Positions 12,953-24,755 of a stretch of DNA of 64,000 nucleotides are shown one piece after another (the stretch's first letter is position 1; each line of letters opens with the position of its first letter). The translations under genes and the position numbers were made by a program. The stretch is from the NCBI GenBank assembly GCA_033239005.1, contig BSQZ01000079.1:795001-859000 (forward strand), given 5' to 3'. Under the pieces are notes generated by a model. The model saw only the letters and a list, made by a program, of their open reading frames with translations. It searched no databases and had not been told where the DNA came from. The DNA is from Lamellibrachia satsuma. Lineage: Eukaryota > Annelida > Polychaeta > Sabellida > Siboglinidae.

Positions 12953-14438
12953 ATATGTGGGTATGCTGTACTACGTCGTATAGAAACCTAACATCAGTAT
13001 ATGTGGGTATGCTGTATTATGTCGTACAGAAACCTAACATTAGTATATGTGGGTATGCTGTATTATGTCGTATAGAAACCTAACATCAGTATATGTGGGT
13101 ATGCTGTACTACGTCGTATAGAAACCTAACATCAGTATATGTGGGTATGCTGTATTATGCCGTACAGAAACCTAACATCAGTATATGTGGGTATGCTGTA
13201 TTATGTCGTACAGAAACCTAACATTAGTATATGTGGGTATGCTGTATTATGTCGTACAGAAACCTAACATCAGTATATGTGGGTATGCTGTATTATGTCG
13301 TATAGAAACCTAACATCAGTATATGTGGGTATGCTGTATTATGTCGTATAGAAACCTAACATCAGTATATGTGGGTATGCTGTATTATGTTGTATAGAAA
13401 CCTAACATCAATATATGTGGGTGTGCTGTATTATGTCGTACAGAAACCTAACATCAGTATATGTGGGTATGCTGTATTATGTCGTACAGAAACCTAACAT
13501 CAGTATATGTGGGTATGCTGTATTATGTCGTACAGAAACCTAACATCAGTATATGTGGGTATGCTGTATTATGTTGTATAGAAACCTAACATCAATATAT
13601 GTGGGTATGCTGTATTATGTCGTACAGAAACCTAACATCAGTATATGTGGGTATGCTGTATTATGTTGTATAGAAACCTAACATCAATATACGTGGGTAT
13701 GCTGTATTATGTCGTACAGAAACCTAACATCAGTATATGTGGGTATGCTGTATTATGTCGTATAGAAACCTAACATCAGTATATGTGGGTATGCTGTATT
13801 ATGTCGTACAGAAACCTAACATCAGTATATGTGGGTATGCTGTATTATGTTGTATAGAAACCTAACATCAATATATGTGGGTATGCTGTATTATGTCGTA
13901 CAGAAACCTAACATCAGTATATGTGGGTATGCTGTATTATGTCGTACAGAAACCTAACATCAATATATGTGGGTATGCTGTATTATGTCGTACAGAAACC
14001 TAACATCAGTATATGTGGGTATGCTGTATTATGTTGTATAGAAACCTAACATCATTATATGTGGGTATGCTGTATTATGTCGTACAGAAACCTAACATCA
14101 GTGTATGTGGATATGCTGTATTATGTCGTATAGAAACCTAACATCAGTATATGTGGGTATGCTGTATTATGTCGTACAGAAACCTAACATCAGTATATGT
14201 GGGTATGCTGTATAATGTCACATAGAAACACCACATCAGTATATGTGGGTATGCTGTATGATGTCATTGAGACCCAACATCTGTATATGTGGGTATGCTG
14301 TATGATGTCATAAAGACTCAGTATCAGTATATGGGTTATGTTATATAATGTCATCGAGACTCAACATTAGTATATGTGCCATTTATTATGTGGGTACACT
14401 GCATAATGTCATTGAGACCCAACATCGGTATATGTTAT
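12953..14438. repeat. 46-bp minisatellite, right part (about 32 copies)
   Basis: This continues the array interrupted by the LINE, with the same unit and the same variant classes. Higher-order structure is visible: the TTGTATAG variant followed by CATCAATATA recurs at intervals of a few units. The last five or so copies, from about 14210 on, are diverged (CACATAGAAAC, CATTGAGACC), which is typical of an array edge. It ends about 20 bp from the donor of the protocadherin first exon. Confidence 0.97.
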
Positions 14439-14458
14439 ATGATATAATGTGCACATAC

Positions 14459-17179
14459 CTGTGTCATTTCCTCGAGGTTAAGTGGCCAAAGTTGCTCCAT
14501 CTGTAATGGTTCCTTCCGACTGCCCGGATGTGTTGACTTGTCTTTCATGCACTGAGTGGATACCTCCAGGATGTCATTTCCTACTTCCAAATGACTCGCA
14601 CCTCCACTGGCAGCTTTGCTCACCTCTATGTGATATTCATATTTCAATGCTTTACTGTGGAATGCTTGAGACCTCCATCTCCACAATAACATGACTAGTG
14701 TCACAAACAGCATTAGCAACACTACCATAGCAATGACAATGACTGTTACCATGACGCCTATGCTTACAGTTCTTCCAGCAGATGGCAGTGCAGCAATGAT
14801 TGAATCATTCACAAAAATGCTGAGTTCTGCTACACCATTTAACAAAGGTGTGCCTTCATCTCTCACCAATACTCTCAAACGATAACGCTGATTGCCATGG
14901 TTATGGAGACTGTGTTTGACTGTCACAGTTCCTTTGGATGGATCCAAAATATCAAAAAGATCCTTTCCTGAACCATCCATGATCACATACTGCAGCACTG
15001 CGTTAATGCCAACATCTAAATCATGAGCTTTTATTTCTGTTACAACGTCACCATTGCTGGCATCACTTGCAATGTATACTGTGTTGGTTGCATGTCGGGG
15101 AAAGTCTATTGTTGGTGCATTATCATTTCTATCCGTGACATGTATATTCACGTTAGCTGAACTTGACTGATGAGAGCCTTTGTTTGTTGCCGTCACGATC
15201 ACATGGTAGGTGTCCTGAATCTCTCGGTCAAGCTCTTTCTTCAGTGTGATTCGACCACTTTCTTCATCAATTACAAAAGATTCAGTGTCACTCAGCTGCC
15301 AATTAAATGAATATGTCACTTTATTATATGGTGGTGAATCAAGGTCATATGCCATGACTGTTCCAATGTCAGTTCTCATTGGCTGGTTTTCAAATGTCTC
15401 AAAATTGTAGGTTGTCTGAACAAATGTTGGCTGTTCGTCATTTATATCAATGATGGTCAGACTAAGAATGGCTGTGGAAGATCGTGGTGGATTACCATGG
15501 TCCAGTGCCATGATCACAAATTCTAAATTCTTTTGTTGTTCATAGTCAAAAATGTGATTAGTTGTAATGATGCCAGTTTTTTGGTCAATAAAGAGAGGAG
15601 AATTTGTGCCATTTAGACTTCTAATTGTGTACACAACCAGTCCATTGTCACCACTGTCTGCATCTCTAGCACTGACTTGGTACAAGTGTCCAGTCAAAGT
15701 AATGTTCTCTTTGATGCTTACTGAATACAGGCGTTGTGTGAACTCAGGACTGTGGTCATTCACATCCATTATAGTCACCTTGATGTGTTGTGCAGACGTC
15801 AATGTTGGCTGGCCTTTGTCTTGGCATATTAAGTTCAGGCGATACTGAGAATGTGCTTCACGGTCAAATACCTGTTTGCTCACAATTTTGTATTCTGTTT
15901 GATAAAGGTGTTGAAGTTTAAAGTGAGGGTTGTCTAGAGAACAAGTGAACTCTCCATTGCTTCCACTGTCACGATCAACAATTGAAATGTGTGCAACAAA
16001 TGTGCCAACTGCAGCATCCTCCATTATTTGAGCTTGCCCAGTGGAAGTAAGAACATTCACTGTCATCTGTGGTGCATTGTCATTGACATCTAAAACGTTC
16101 ACGGTGATCTTTGCATGTGCACTCAGTGAATTTTGTCCTTTGTCTTCAGCGTTCACTGACAGGTGATATTTACTTTCTGTTTCATGATCCAACAATTTTT
16201 TAATGTAAATATCTCCAGTTTTTGCGACAATTCCAAATAATGAGTCATGCAAGTCTACTGTCTCACATGTAAGACTGTAGATAATGTCTCCATTGTTGTC
16301 TTCATCTGGATCCTCCGCCACTACCCGTAGTATGATGTTTTCAACTGGAACATTTTCATCAATGTTAACCACATATGAATCATTCTTGAACTTTGGTGCA
16401 TTATCGTTAGTGTCCAGAATAGCGATGTTAATTTTTACAGATCCAAATTTCTGAGGATTTCCACCATCCCATGCAACTAATTTTAGTGAATAAGAATTTA
16501 TTTCCTCACGATCAAGCCTGTTTAGGAGGACAAGTTGTGGTTTTGTTTCTTCCATGTCTGTGTCATTCAGAACACGCAACTCAAACTTATCTGAGTCTGA
16601 CAATAGCTGATAGCGTTGTATCCCATAGTGCCTTGTGTCAGAATCTCTGGCAGATGGCAGCACAAACACTGAATTGACAGCAGAGTTCTCTGCTACATGT
16701 ATGGTGACTTGGTCTTGTGGAAATGATGGTGAGTTGTCATTTAAGTCTTCAATATGTAATATTACCCGTATGATTTGGAAATAGTTGGCAGGCTGTACTG
16801 CAACATCCAGCTCAATTGTACATTCAGCTTTGTGTCCTGTGCAGATGCTGTCACGGTCAATGGCCTTAGTTGTTGAAAGAAATCCTGTACCATTCTGTAA
16901 GGTGAATAAATGCCTGTAAGTGGCAGTGCCCACGGCAGTGGTGAGAAATCTGAAGTGAAATTCAGCAATTTCGGTAGCAGTGAATTCTGTATTCAACTTT
17001 GCATCAACCACAATGTTGCCAAGAAGGACATTAGGAGGCTGTTCCTCTACCAGGTGGTATTCCACAGTTCTGGGAAGCGATTCTGCCTTGGATGACACAA
17101 TCACGAGTAGGCTGCAGAGTAGGAACTGGTGACATGTCAACATGCACACAAGGTGTGAATTAACCATTGCTATAGTCAT
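14459..17179 (-). CDS. Protocadherin ectodomain, transmembrane and proximal tail (large first coding exon)
   Basis: This exon encodes 907 residues of a calcium-dependent cell-adhesion receptor. It has an N-terminal signal peptide (hydrophobic core near residues 17-30), seven cadherin repeats, a transmembrane helix at about 804-834 (VSIGVMVTVIVIAMVVLLML onward, then WRWR) and the start of a cytoplasmic tail. Ca2+-binding linkers are clear at DLNDNSP (145), DTNDNAP (256), DVNDNAP (364), DVNDHSP (472), DINDEQP (578) and DRNDNAP (683). LDRE-type motifs occur in most repeats. One long exon for the whole ectodomain plus TM is the non-clustered protocadherin arrangement. The frame would run seven more codons to a stop at 14435, but a perfect donor (CAG then GTATGTG) at 14459 shows that those codons are intron. 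Met5 and Met13 are alternative starts. Confidence 0.95.
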
Positions 17180-17524
17180 TTCATGCGCTACCAGAAGTGC
17201 ATAAATTAATGTGAATGGGTGAGCAGTGTGCTTTGGTTGTGGGGAGACATCCTTTCTTTGGTCAAGTTGATCAGGTCAGTTTTACCATTGAATGTCTTGA
17301 AGGTGCAATCTGAAATGTAAAGAAAACATCAATTAACAAAGGAATCAGATAATACACAGTAAGAACTGAAAGGTACCTACCCAGATAGGATTTCCAACCT
17401 GGGCCAATATTGGCCCAATGTATGCTGCTGCTATATTGGTCCAATGTTGGCATGCCATCATTGGCCCAAGGTTGGCATGCCAACCTACTGCCATGCAATG
17501 ACTGATGATTGCAGCAGACGTAAA
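17180..17524. other. Region upstream of protocadherin with TTGGCCCAA inverted motifs
   Basis: This should hold the 5' UTR or promoter side of the protocadherin on the minus strand, but no core promoter element could be fixed. At 17395-17485 there is a run of related inverted motifs (TTGGCCCAA, TTGGTCCAA, TTGGCATGCCAA) in short tandem. The gypsy remnant begins immediately after it. Confidence 0.45.
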
Positions 17525-17601
17525 ACGAACAGTCCATCACGTATGCCCCCAGAGCACTGACAGATGCAGAAAGGAGGTATGCGCAAATTGAGAAAGAAAT
17601 C

Positions 17602-17820
17602 TTGGCTATCATCTTTGGGTTGGAGCGTTTCGACCAGTACATGTATGGAAGACCTGTCTTGGTAGAATCTGACAATAAACCACTTGAGATGATTCTCAAG
17701 AAGGCCTTGCAGGCAGTACCTAAACGTCTGCAGAGAATGCTTTTGCGAGCGCAAAGATACGACATCAACATAGTCTACATAAAAGATCAGCACATGTACA
17801 TTGCTGATACTCTCAGCTGA
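17602..17820 (+). pseudogene. Gypsy element 2 RNase H fragment
   Basis: This carries the C-terminal half of a gypsy RNase H: IIFGLERFDQYMYGRPVLV, ESDNKPLEMILKK with a conserved Asp, the RLQRMLLRAQRYD segment and an IADTLS end. The same frame extends upstream to about 17528. It stops with TGA at the RNase H/integrase linker. Confidence 0.85.
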
Positions 17821-17954
17821 GCATATCTGCAAGGAAGCGACCAGCGTGAAGCCGTAGAGAAGGAGCTCGAAACGGTTCACATGGCCAACTACCTGCCTAT
17901 CTCAGACTCAAAGAGATACAAAGCAACACAGAGTCAGACGACACACTAAAGACT

Positions 17955-18560
17955 TTGGAAAATGTCATTCTGCAAGGGTGGCCTGAGAAAAGTCGGCTAC
18001 CAATGATGATAACTCTGTATCATGGCATACGGTACGAACTGGCAGCACAAGATGGCATCATGTGCACACAAATCAAAGGCTACATATCAAAATGTGACAT
18101 ATACTGTGCATACCAAAGTGCTCAGACAAAAGAAACACTTATCTCACATCATGTCCCTGATTGCCCATGGGCGAAGGTAGGCACAGACTTCTTTGAGTGC
18201 AATGACCGTGACTATATAGTGACAGTCGACTACAACAGCAGCTTTTTTGAGATCAACAGACTCCACAGTAAGACAGCAGCAGCCATCATCCCCAAATTGA
18301 AGCGGCAGTTCGCAAGACATGGAATACCTGACATGGTAGTTTCAGACAATGGTCCTCCATACAACTCACATGAATTCAAGGAGTTCGCCGCCAAGTACGG
18401 TTTTGATCACATAACCAGCCCACCAGGATACATGCCATCAAATGGAAAAGCGGAAAGCGCTTTAAAAATTGCCAAGAAGCTGATGATAAAAGCGAAAGAA
18501 GCAGGAACAGATCCATATCTGGCTCTGCTGGACTACTGCAACACCCAACAGAAGGCCTGA
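17955..18560 (+). pseudogene. Gypsy element 2 integrase core
   Basis: The 201-codon frame contains the remnant zinc-binding region (CDIYCAYQ) and a DDE integrase core: VGTDFFECN with the first Asp, MVVSDNGPPYNSHEF with the second Asp, and MPSNGKAESALKIAKKL with the Glu at about D-35-E spacing. The catalytic triad is present, but the frame ends prematurely at a TGA after CNTQQKA, so the polyprotein is broken. Confidence 0.88.
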
Positions 18561-18781
18561 GTAGTTCACCAGCCCAAAGACTACTTGCCATACATACTAC
18601 ATACCAGTGGCACTGAAACAAGCACTGAAAGATGAACTCATGAGATAGATAGGTAGTCAGGAATCTTCACCCACCCAAAGACTACTTGGCAGAAGGACAA
18701 AAACAACTCTATCAACTGCTAAGGAGCTGCTCTTAATGCCCAAAACAATCACAAACACACTGAAAAAAAACTGAGAAAAGA

Positions 18782-19069
18782 ATGATGCTATCATTGAAAA
18801 AAGGTGATGTAGTGTGTATCAAACCTGTGAAGTACAGCAAGCAGTGGCAGAAAGCAACCGTACAGCGACAAGAAGTCGAGACAGACTACAGTACAGTCTT
18901 CAGACGCAACAGGAGATATCTGCGACAGACCACCGCACCGTCTGCGGTCCCTGAAATAGAACCATACATAGGTCTACCACCAGAAGTAGACGACATTACA
19001 TGCGTTGCCGGCACGACAAGTGCTACATCAGTTCGACGGAGTGTCACACAGCCGTACCAGATCCCCTGA
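18782..19069 (+). pseudogene. Gypsy element 2 integrase C-terminal segment
   Basis: This has the typical GDVVCIKPVKYSKQWQKATV strand pair followed by YSTVFRRNRRYLRQT, the end of many gypsy integrases. A proline-rich tail of about 45 residues follows. It is preceded by broken sequence at 18561-18780. Confidence 0.75.
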
Positions 19070-19419
19070 TACTGCAACTCTGCTAATAGTTGAGAGGTGC
19101 AGTGGTAGACACGTGAGGAGGCCGGCGCATCTGAAGGATTTCATATAATTGCATAACAAGGGCATAATAATATCTTCAGTTAAGTAAATAGTCGATCATG
19201 TCAAGACATTTGATTGAATGCTTTCATATTAATATTGATATATTTGTTTCTATTATTGATTGTAGACAATAATCAGAATACAGACAGTATTCTAGAGAAT
19301 GCTCAAGAACAATGTTATGTAATATGCTTTTATTGACATAATTAACGGAACAATTTAAGTACATTGTTCCTGTAGACTAGTATTTTGGCTAGCATTTTCA
19401 TTTTTGTAAAAAAGGGAGA

Positions 19420-19551
19420 TGTAGCAATAGTTGATCTAGCAATATTTGTAGCGTAGACTATCTGTGATGACACACTGCAATGACGGCATAGATAAAATAA
19501 ATGCTGTGGTGTTTCTGTTCCCACAAGTTGCCTTTTATACTGTAGTTAACA
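19420..19551 (+). repeat. Candidate 3' LTR of gypsy element 2
   Basis: This begins TGTAGCAATAG directly after the polypurine tract AAAAAAGGGAGA and ends ...GTTAACA, giving TG...CA termini over 132 bp. It holds an AATAAA signal near 19496. A PPT followed at once by TGTAG is common in gypsy elements. The 5' LTR is absent, so the LTR limits rest on the termini only. Confidence 0.6.
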
Positions 19552-20463
19552 CGAGAAAGCACAAATGAAATATAAACAAATAAACTTCACTTCACATGCA
19601 GTAATCTGATTACTGGGTAAGTTTATTTTTATTGGATTTGTGTGGATATTTTATTGTTCAGTTTAAATAATGATTATAATAAAATATTTTGGTAATTAGG
19701 ATAACTTAGTCTAAACAAGAAACTGAAAGGATACAAAAATTTACTTCTTATATATCTCTTTTTTCAAACATTTAAATAAGTGCTAGTATAAACAAGTGTC
19801 ATTGTACCAAATTAAATATGTGGTAGCTGTTAGAACAAATCACAAGGACACTATTTGTAATGTAAAATAATAAGAAAGCAACCTAATGTTTCTCAAATTT
19901 AAGTAACAATTTAATTGCTATCTTTATATCACCATTTCTGTATCAAATTTTTAAATATGCATGTATGACCCAATGCCATATTACAGAACTCCTGTCTACC
20001 TTCCAGCAGCCTGTGAATATACTAAATAATGCCGGGGGAAAGATATTGCCCTAGACTCCTGATCTACACCTTACGGGAAGAAGAGGATGCAGTCATCAGA
20101 GCCTCTCGTTTACCCCATACTGTATAAGGACGTTTATACAAAATTCACAATGATACCAAAGAACCTTAATCGCACAGCCAGTGTTTTATATTGTGTTAAT
20201 GTGTGGTAACATTCAAGGAAGCTTCTGCACTGTGTCCCTAACTTGGAGCTTCATATCACCTTTATCACCTAAGTGTATCAACCAAATCTTCTGTACAGGT
20301 ATTCTCCTACAGACAACACATGGCTGCGGGTGGGGGGGTCCATGCACACAATGGAACTTTAGAATGAATTGCAATTGGCTTGTTACTATGTTATTCTACA
20401 ATGGCTTTATGAAAATAAAAGGTGAACTTTGCTGTATTATAAACATATGTTTGTACCCATCAA
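19552..20463. other. Non-coding, AT-rich
   Basis: No gene is recognised. Open frames are short and the stretch lacks clear repeats. It may be flank between the gypsy element and the MITEs. Confidence 0.5.
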
Positions 20464-20521
20464 CCCTTATGAAAATATACCATGGTATTCCATAGTATAC
20501 CATGGTATATTTTCATAAGGG
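20464..20521. mobile_element. Palindromic MITE, 58 bp (family CCCTTATGAAAATATACC)
   Basis: This is an almost perfect palindrome: CCCTTATGAAAATATACC at the left and its reverse complement ending CATAAGGG at the right, with CCATGGTAT arms and a short loop. It is the minimal member of a four-copy family in this window. No convincing target duplication was seen. Confidence 0.8.
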
Positions 20522-20592
20522 TAAGTATAACATCCTTCTCATTACGCATGTCTAAATATGGTTTTTTTAATTGGGTTCTCACATTGGTGAGA

Positions 20593-21167
20593 CCCTTATG
20601 AAAATATACCATCATATTCAATGGTAAATACCATTGTGTTTTGAAACAGGTAAACTATTGTAAAATACCAAGATAATACCCATGGAAACCATGGTAATCT
20701 GTGGTGTTTTGAAACCGGGAAACCATGGTAAAATACCATGGTATTTTGAAACAGGTAAACCGTAGTATGCCATACATTTACCATACACAATATATAAAAA
20801 AGCATGGTCTCCCACAGTTTACCATGTAACACAATACAATACTCGTTTATTTAAACCCATCATCATTTGCACTTTACAAATGTATTGGAATTCATCAGCA
20901 GCATTAAATTTACATATTAAACATATTAAATTATTTATTTATTTGAGAATGCAAAATAAAAAAGTATGACATATATTGCATTAATTGGCTAAAATATTTG
21001 CTGACATGTTATAATTAAATTCAAGAAACGTGCATTTCCAATATGGGCCATGGAGACTCTATTAAGACCAACATTGGTCACTATCATAGTAATGTCCATG
21101 GTTTACCATGTAATATAACAAAATATCATCTTATATTATGTGATTCCACGGTATATTTTTATAAGGG
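20593..21167. mobile_element. MITE of the CCCTTATGAAAATATACC family, 575 bp
   Basis: The termini match the 58-bp copy (CCCTTATGAAAATATACC at the left, GGTATATTTTTATAAGGG at the right). The interior carries repeated CCATGG/GGTAAACCATGG motifs and GTTTTGAAAC(A/C)GG segments, followed by AT-rich unique filler at 20835-21030. No coding capacity was found. Confidence 0.75.
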
Positions 21168-22417
21168 TGTGCTTTTCTGTAGAATATCACTGAAGGACAG
21201 TGAATTTATGCCTGACTTTGTAATATAAAGTCTTGTAGTTATGTTGATACACTGACACACGTGTATTGAATAAAGAAGCAATACATTTACTGGAATGTGT
21301 GTTTGTCTTGTCTTGTATGTGTTGGTGCTGTACATACCAGCCTGCTGTTTGTAGTACTAGGCAGACTGTGAAACCTGATGCTAAATGCTACTGGCAGTAG
21401 CAAGAGATATGTAACAAGTATTTGGCCTCAAGTAAATGTCTGACTGCATGTTGTTTGATAAGCTTGTTATCCTCCACTGAATTAAACTCTGGGGGTGAGC
21501 AGAGAGTGGTTGTGTTACTGTCAAACTTGACTAAAGTAAACTCCCAGGCTAAATGAAAGATAAAGTACTTACTACATTTTTCTTAGAAAGACAAAACATG
21601 GAGACTGAACAGTGGAGGAGGGAACATGACATGGAACACCGTCACCAAATTGGTTGCAGACCAACAGCAGTGGTGCTCTCTTGTTGATGCCTTATGTGTC
21701 ACCTGGCATGAAGAAGACTAAGTAAGAAAGAAACACCTGAGGATGAAGGTAGTGGGGAGCAGACTGTGATGGGCAGGACACATACAGAGAGTGAGTCAGG
21801 AGAGATTGTCGCAAAGAGCATGGACAACAGAAGAGGGTGAAGACCGACATTAAGATGGAAGCCTTTAAGTGTCACGAAAGATCTTGTAAAGATCAGTAGT
21901 GAACAGCAGAAAGTGGGAGAGAATGGCAGAAGATTGTGATGAATAGAGACAACTTGTCAAGAGGTCAGAACAGATTAAGTAATGTGGGCTTCACCCTGCA
22001 AAGAACCAGTGGGGAAGAAGAAGAAAGTCACGCTAATCTAATCAAATGGAACAATAAGAAGCTTCAATTACTGTATTCCACAACATGACAAAGCAACATT
22101 TTGCTTTGGAGAAAACATCGAGCCATATACCCAAAAATGCCAAACAGTTAACTGCTTCAATGACCTCACACATGTATTTGGCAATGTCACGTGCACACAA
22201 ATACTTCAGTATTCTGGATGAACAACAATAACTTCAATATCCAGTCATTACACTCTTCAAAATCCTTCCCAATTGGAGCAGAGCTAATTCCCCTGAAGTG
22301 GAATCACATTGTCAACTAAAATGATCACCAAACATAATCACTATGATTCACTGTTCGGCGGGATGCTGACTGCAGTATTACATGCTTAACTGCATCACCA
22401 GTTATTTACATACCAAC
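21168..22417. other. Non-coding
   Basis: There is no recognisable gene. A purine-rich stretch (about 21590-22020) contains GAAGAAGA-type runs. No open frame longer than 60 codons was noted. Confidence 0.5.
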
Positions 22418-22455
22418 CAGTCTGTCCTGTCAACCCATTATGTCCTGTCCATCTA
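22418..22455. repeat. TGTCC minisatellite, left remnant
   Basis: Two units of the CCAGTCTGTCCTGTC 20-bp minisatellite lie to the left of the LINE tail. The large array lies on the other side (23477-24345), which shows that the LINE is inserted into the array. Confidence 0.85.
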
Positions 22456-23476
22456 ATAATAATAACAATAATAATAATTGACTTCTATGGTGCCTATATC
22501 CTCAGGAACCTGAGCTCAGAGGCGCAACAAAACAAAATCAGTAGGCGTAATCGTAAACAAGGACGCGCAAAAGTCAGTATCAGAAACGAGGGACAACCGA
22601 ACATTTATGGTGGGAATGCAATTTGGAATAGATGTCTTGAGTTTTTTTCGGAAAATAGCAATAGTTTCGGATGTTTTCAAAGCGATAGGGAGTTCATTCC
22701 AGACCCTAGGTGCAGCGACAGAGAAAGCACGTTTACCCAAGTTAAGTTTTGTTTTAGGTACAATAAGTTGTTGTGAAACTGATGATCTTAGCTGCCTAGG
22801 GATATTTGAAAGATGCAGGAGACTAGCCAAGTAGAATGGTTGTTGTGTAGATAGAGCACGATATGCAAGAGTGGACAGCTTAAAATTAATTCGATAAGAA
22901 ACTGGAAGCCAGTGTAACTGTTTAAGTAGTGGTAGTGATGGTGAAAACCGAGGCGCCCTGAGAACCACACGTGCCAGACAATTTTGTACTCGTTGGAGTT
23001 TAGCCAAGTCTCTTTTAGCAATGTTGTTTAGTAGTGAATTGCAATAGTCGAGACGGCTGCTAATTAGTGCCGTTGATATTGTTTTAGCAGTAGATATAGA
23101 TATGTGACGCCGAATTCGACGAAGATCACGAATATGATAGAAACAGGATTTACATACTTGAGAGATATGCTGGCGAAAGTTGAAATCACTGTCAAAGATG
23201 ACACCTAGATTACGAACAGTATCTGATGGGAATGTATCACTGCCAAACAGGAAAATGGTTGATGACTTTATTTCGTTGTTGTTTAGTGCCAATAATAATA
23301 AGGTCTGTTTTATCTGGATTAAGCTTTAGCTTACTTGATTCCATCCACGACAAGATATCAGTAAGGCAATCATTAAAAGTCGAAAGAGATTCTTGTACAT
23401 TTGATTGTGAAAGTGATATGTAAACCTGTGTGTCATCAGCATAAAGGTGATGACTGAGATTACGATTTGCGATTCT
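22454..23476 (-). mobile_element. L2-like non-LTR retrotransposon, 5'-truncated
   Basis: On the minus strand this begins inside the RT domain just before the catalytic motif, runs through the RT thumb and C-terminal region, and ends in a short 3' UTR and an (ATT)n/(TTA)n microsatellite tail (22454-22482). The left and right flanks are both TGTCC minisatellite. It is a different family from the CR1 copies in this window: the protein has NKLSK-like LNPDKT and RNLGVIFDSDFNF motifs, and the tail is a trinucleotide repeat. Confidence 0.88.
22516..23476 (-). pseudogene. L2-like LINE reverse transcriptase remnant
   Basis: The upstream part (about 23476-23237, read through from the minisatellite) includes HHLYADDTQVYISLS, the RT catalytic box, and SSKLKLNPDKTDLIIIGT. 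The downstream part (23292-22516) includes SDTVRNLGVIFDSDFNFRQH, SRLDYCNSLL, LQRVQNCLARVVL and LHWLPVSYRINFKL, all hallmarks of L2/Crack-type LINEs. The two parts are in different frames near 23240-23290, so there is at least one frameshift. RT blocks before YADD and the endonuclease are missing. Confidence 0.88.
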
Positions 23477-24345
23477 AGTCTGTCCTGTCCATCCAGTCTG
23501 TCCTGTCCAGCCAGTCTGTCCTGTCCAGCCAGTCTGCCCTGTCCACACATTTTGTCCTGTCCACCCAATCTGTCCTGTCCAACCAGTATGTCCTGTCCAA
23601 CCAATCTGTCCAGTCAAGCCAGTCTGTCCTGTCCAGCCAGTTTGTTCTGTCCAGCCAATCTGCCCTGTCCACACAGTATGGTCCTGTCCACCCAATGTGT
23701 TCTGTCCAACCAAGTGTCCTGTCCAACCTGTATATCCTGTCCAACCAATCTGTCCACCCAGTCTGTCCTGTCCACCCAGTCTGTCCTGTCCAGACAGTCT
23801 GTCCTGTCCAGCCAGTCTGCTCTGTCCACCCAGTCTGTCCTGTCCAACCAATCCATCCTGTCCATCCAGTCGGCCCTGTCCACCTAGTCTGCCATGTCCA
23901 ACCAGTCTGTCCTGTCCAACCAGGTGTCCTGTCCAACCAGTATGTCCTGTCCACCCAGTCTGTCCTGCCCACCCAGTATGCCCTGTTCAATTATGCAATA
24001 TGTCCTGTCAAGTCTGCCCTGTCCACCCAGTCTGTCTCATCCAACCAGTCTGTCCTGTCCAACCAGTATGTCCTGTCAACCAGTCTGTTCTGTCCACCCA
24101 GTCTGTCCTGTCCAACCAGTCTGTCATGTCCAACCAGTATGTCCTGTCCAACCAATCTATCCTGTCCTGTCCAACCAGTCTATCCTGTCCACCCAGTATG
24201 TTCCGTCCAACCAATCTGTCCTATCCAACCAGGTGTTCTGCCCAACCAGTATGTCCTGTCCAACCAGCCTGTCCTGTCCAACCAGTCTGTCCTGTCCAAC
24301 CAATCTGTCCTGTCCAACCAGTCTGACCTGTCTGGTTAGACCAAT
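23477..24345. repeat. 20-bp TGTCC minisatellite, about 43 copies
   Basis: The unit is CCAGTCTGTCCTGTCCAACC with frequent variants (CAACC/CACCC/CAGCC, TATG for TCTG). Twenty bp is not a multiple of three, so each strand gives long open frames cycling through all phases (for example SCPTSLSCP). These are artefacts. Units with 1-3 bp indels (CAGGTGTCC) recur. Confidence 0.97.
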
Positions 24346-24755
24346 ATACTTCCCAAGACTTCCATGGTCAACATGCCTTGTCACCATTGGTTACACACCA
24401 GCTGTTAATTGTGAAACACCTTCCATCTGCCATGGATGTTTATACAGATTGGCACTAGTTTATCCCCCCCAAGTGTTTGTTTATCAGAAGCAGCACAAAG
24501 CTAGTCCAACTGGGTAACGACACCATGGCAGTACTATAGCGTAACATGTGGGACATTTTACTTCAAAGTTACCTCACCCACAGGCCATAGAAACATTTAA
24601 GTATAATAATAATGTGTGTGCATGCATGAGTGAGATGATTATTCTGCTAAATGGCTATTACATTTTTTATATGACTTAACAAATTGGTTTTGGTCTCTCA
24701 TCCAGGTGACAGCTGCCAGTTTCAACATACATACAAAATAGTCATGCTGATACAG
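24346..24755. other. Non-coding
   Basis: No gene or repeat family was identified between the TGTCC array and the GCGGTGTA array. Confidence 0.5.

Larger units (their letters stand above)
17525..19551 (+). mobile_element. Ty3/gypsy element 2, 5'-truncated, with PPT and 3' LTR
   Basis: The element starts within RNase H (SITYAPRALTDAERRYAQIE near 17530) and continues through RNase H (to 17820), integrase (17955-18560) and an integrase C-terminal segment (18782-19069). A polypurine tract AAAAAAGGGAGA (19408-19419) then abuts a candidate short 3' LTR. Stops and frameshifts separate the segments, so it is not functional. It lies head to head with the protocadherin gene, about 350 bp from its start codon. 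Confidence 0.85.

Noticed and set aside
23447..24517. Many Ser/Cys/Pro-rich and Trp/Asp-rich open frames on both strands
   Set aside because: A 20-bp tandem unit without stops opens all frames. The composition follows the repeat exactly.
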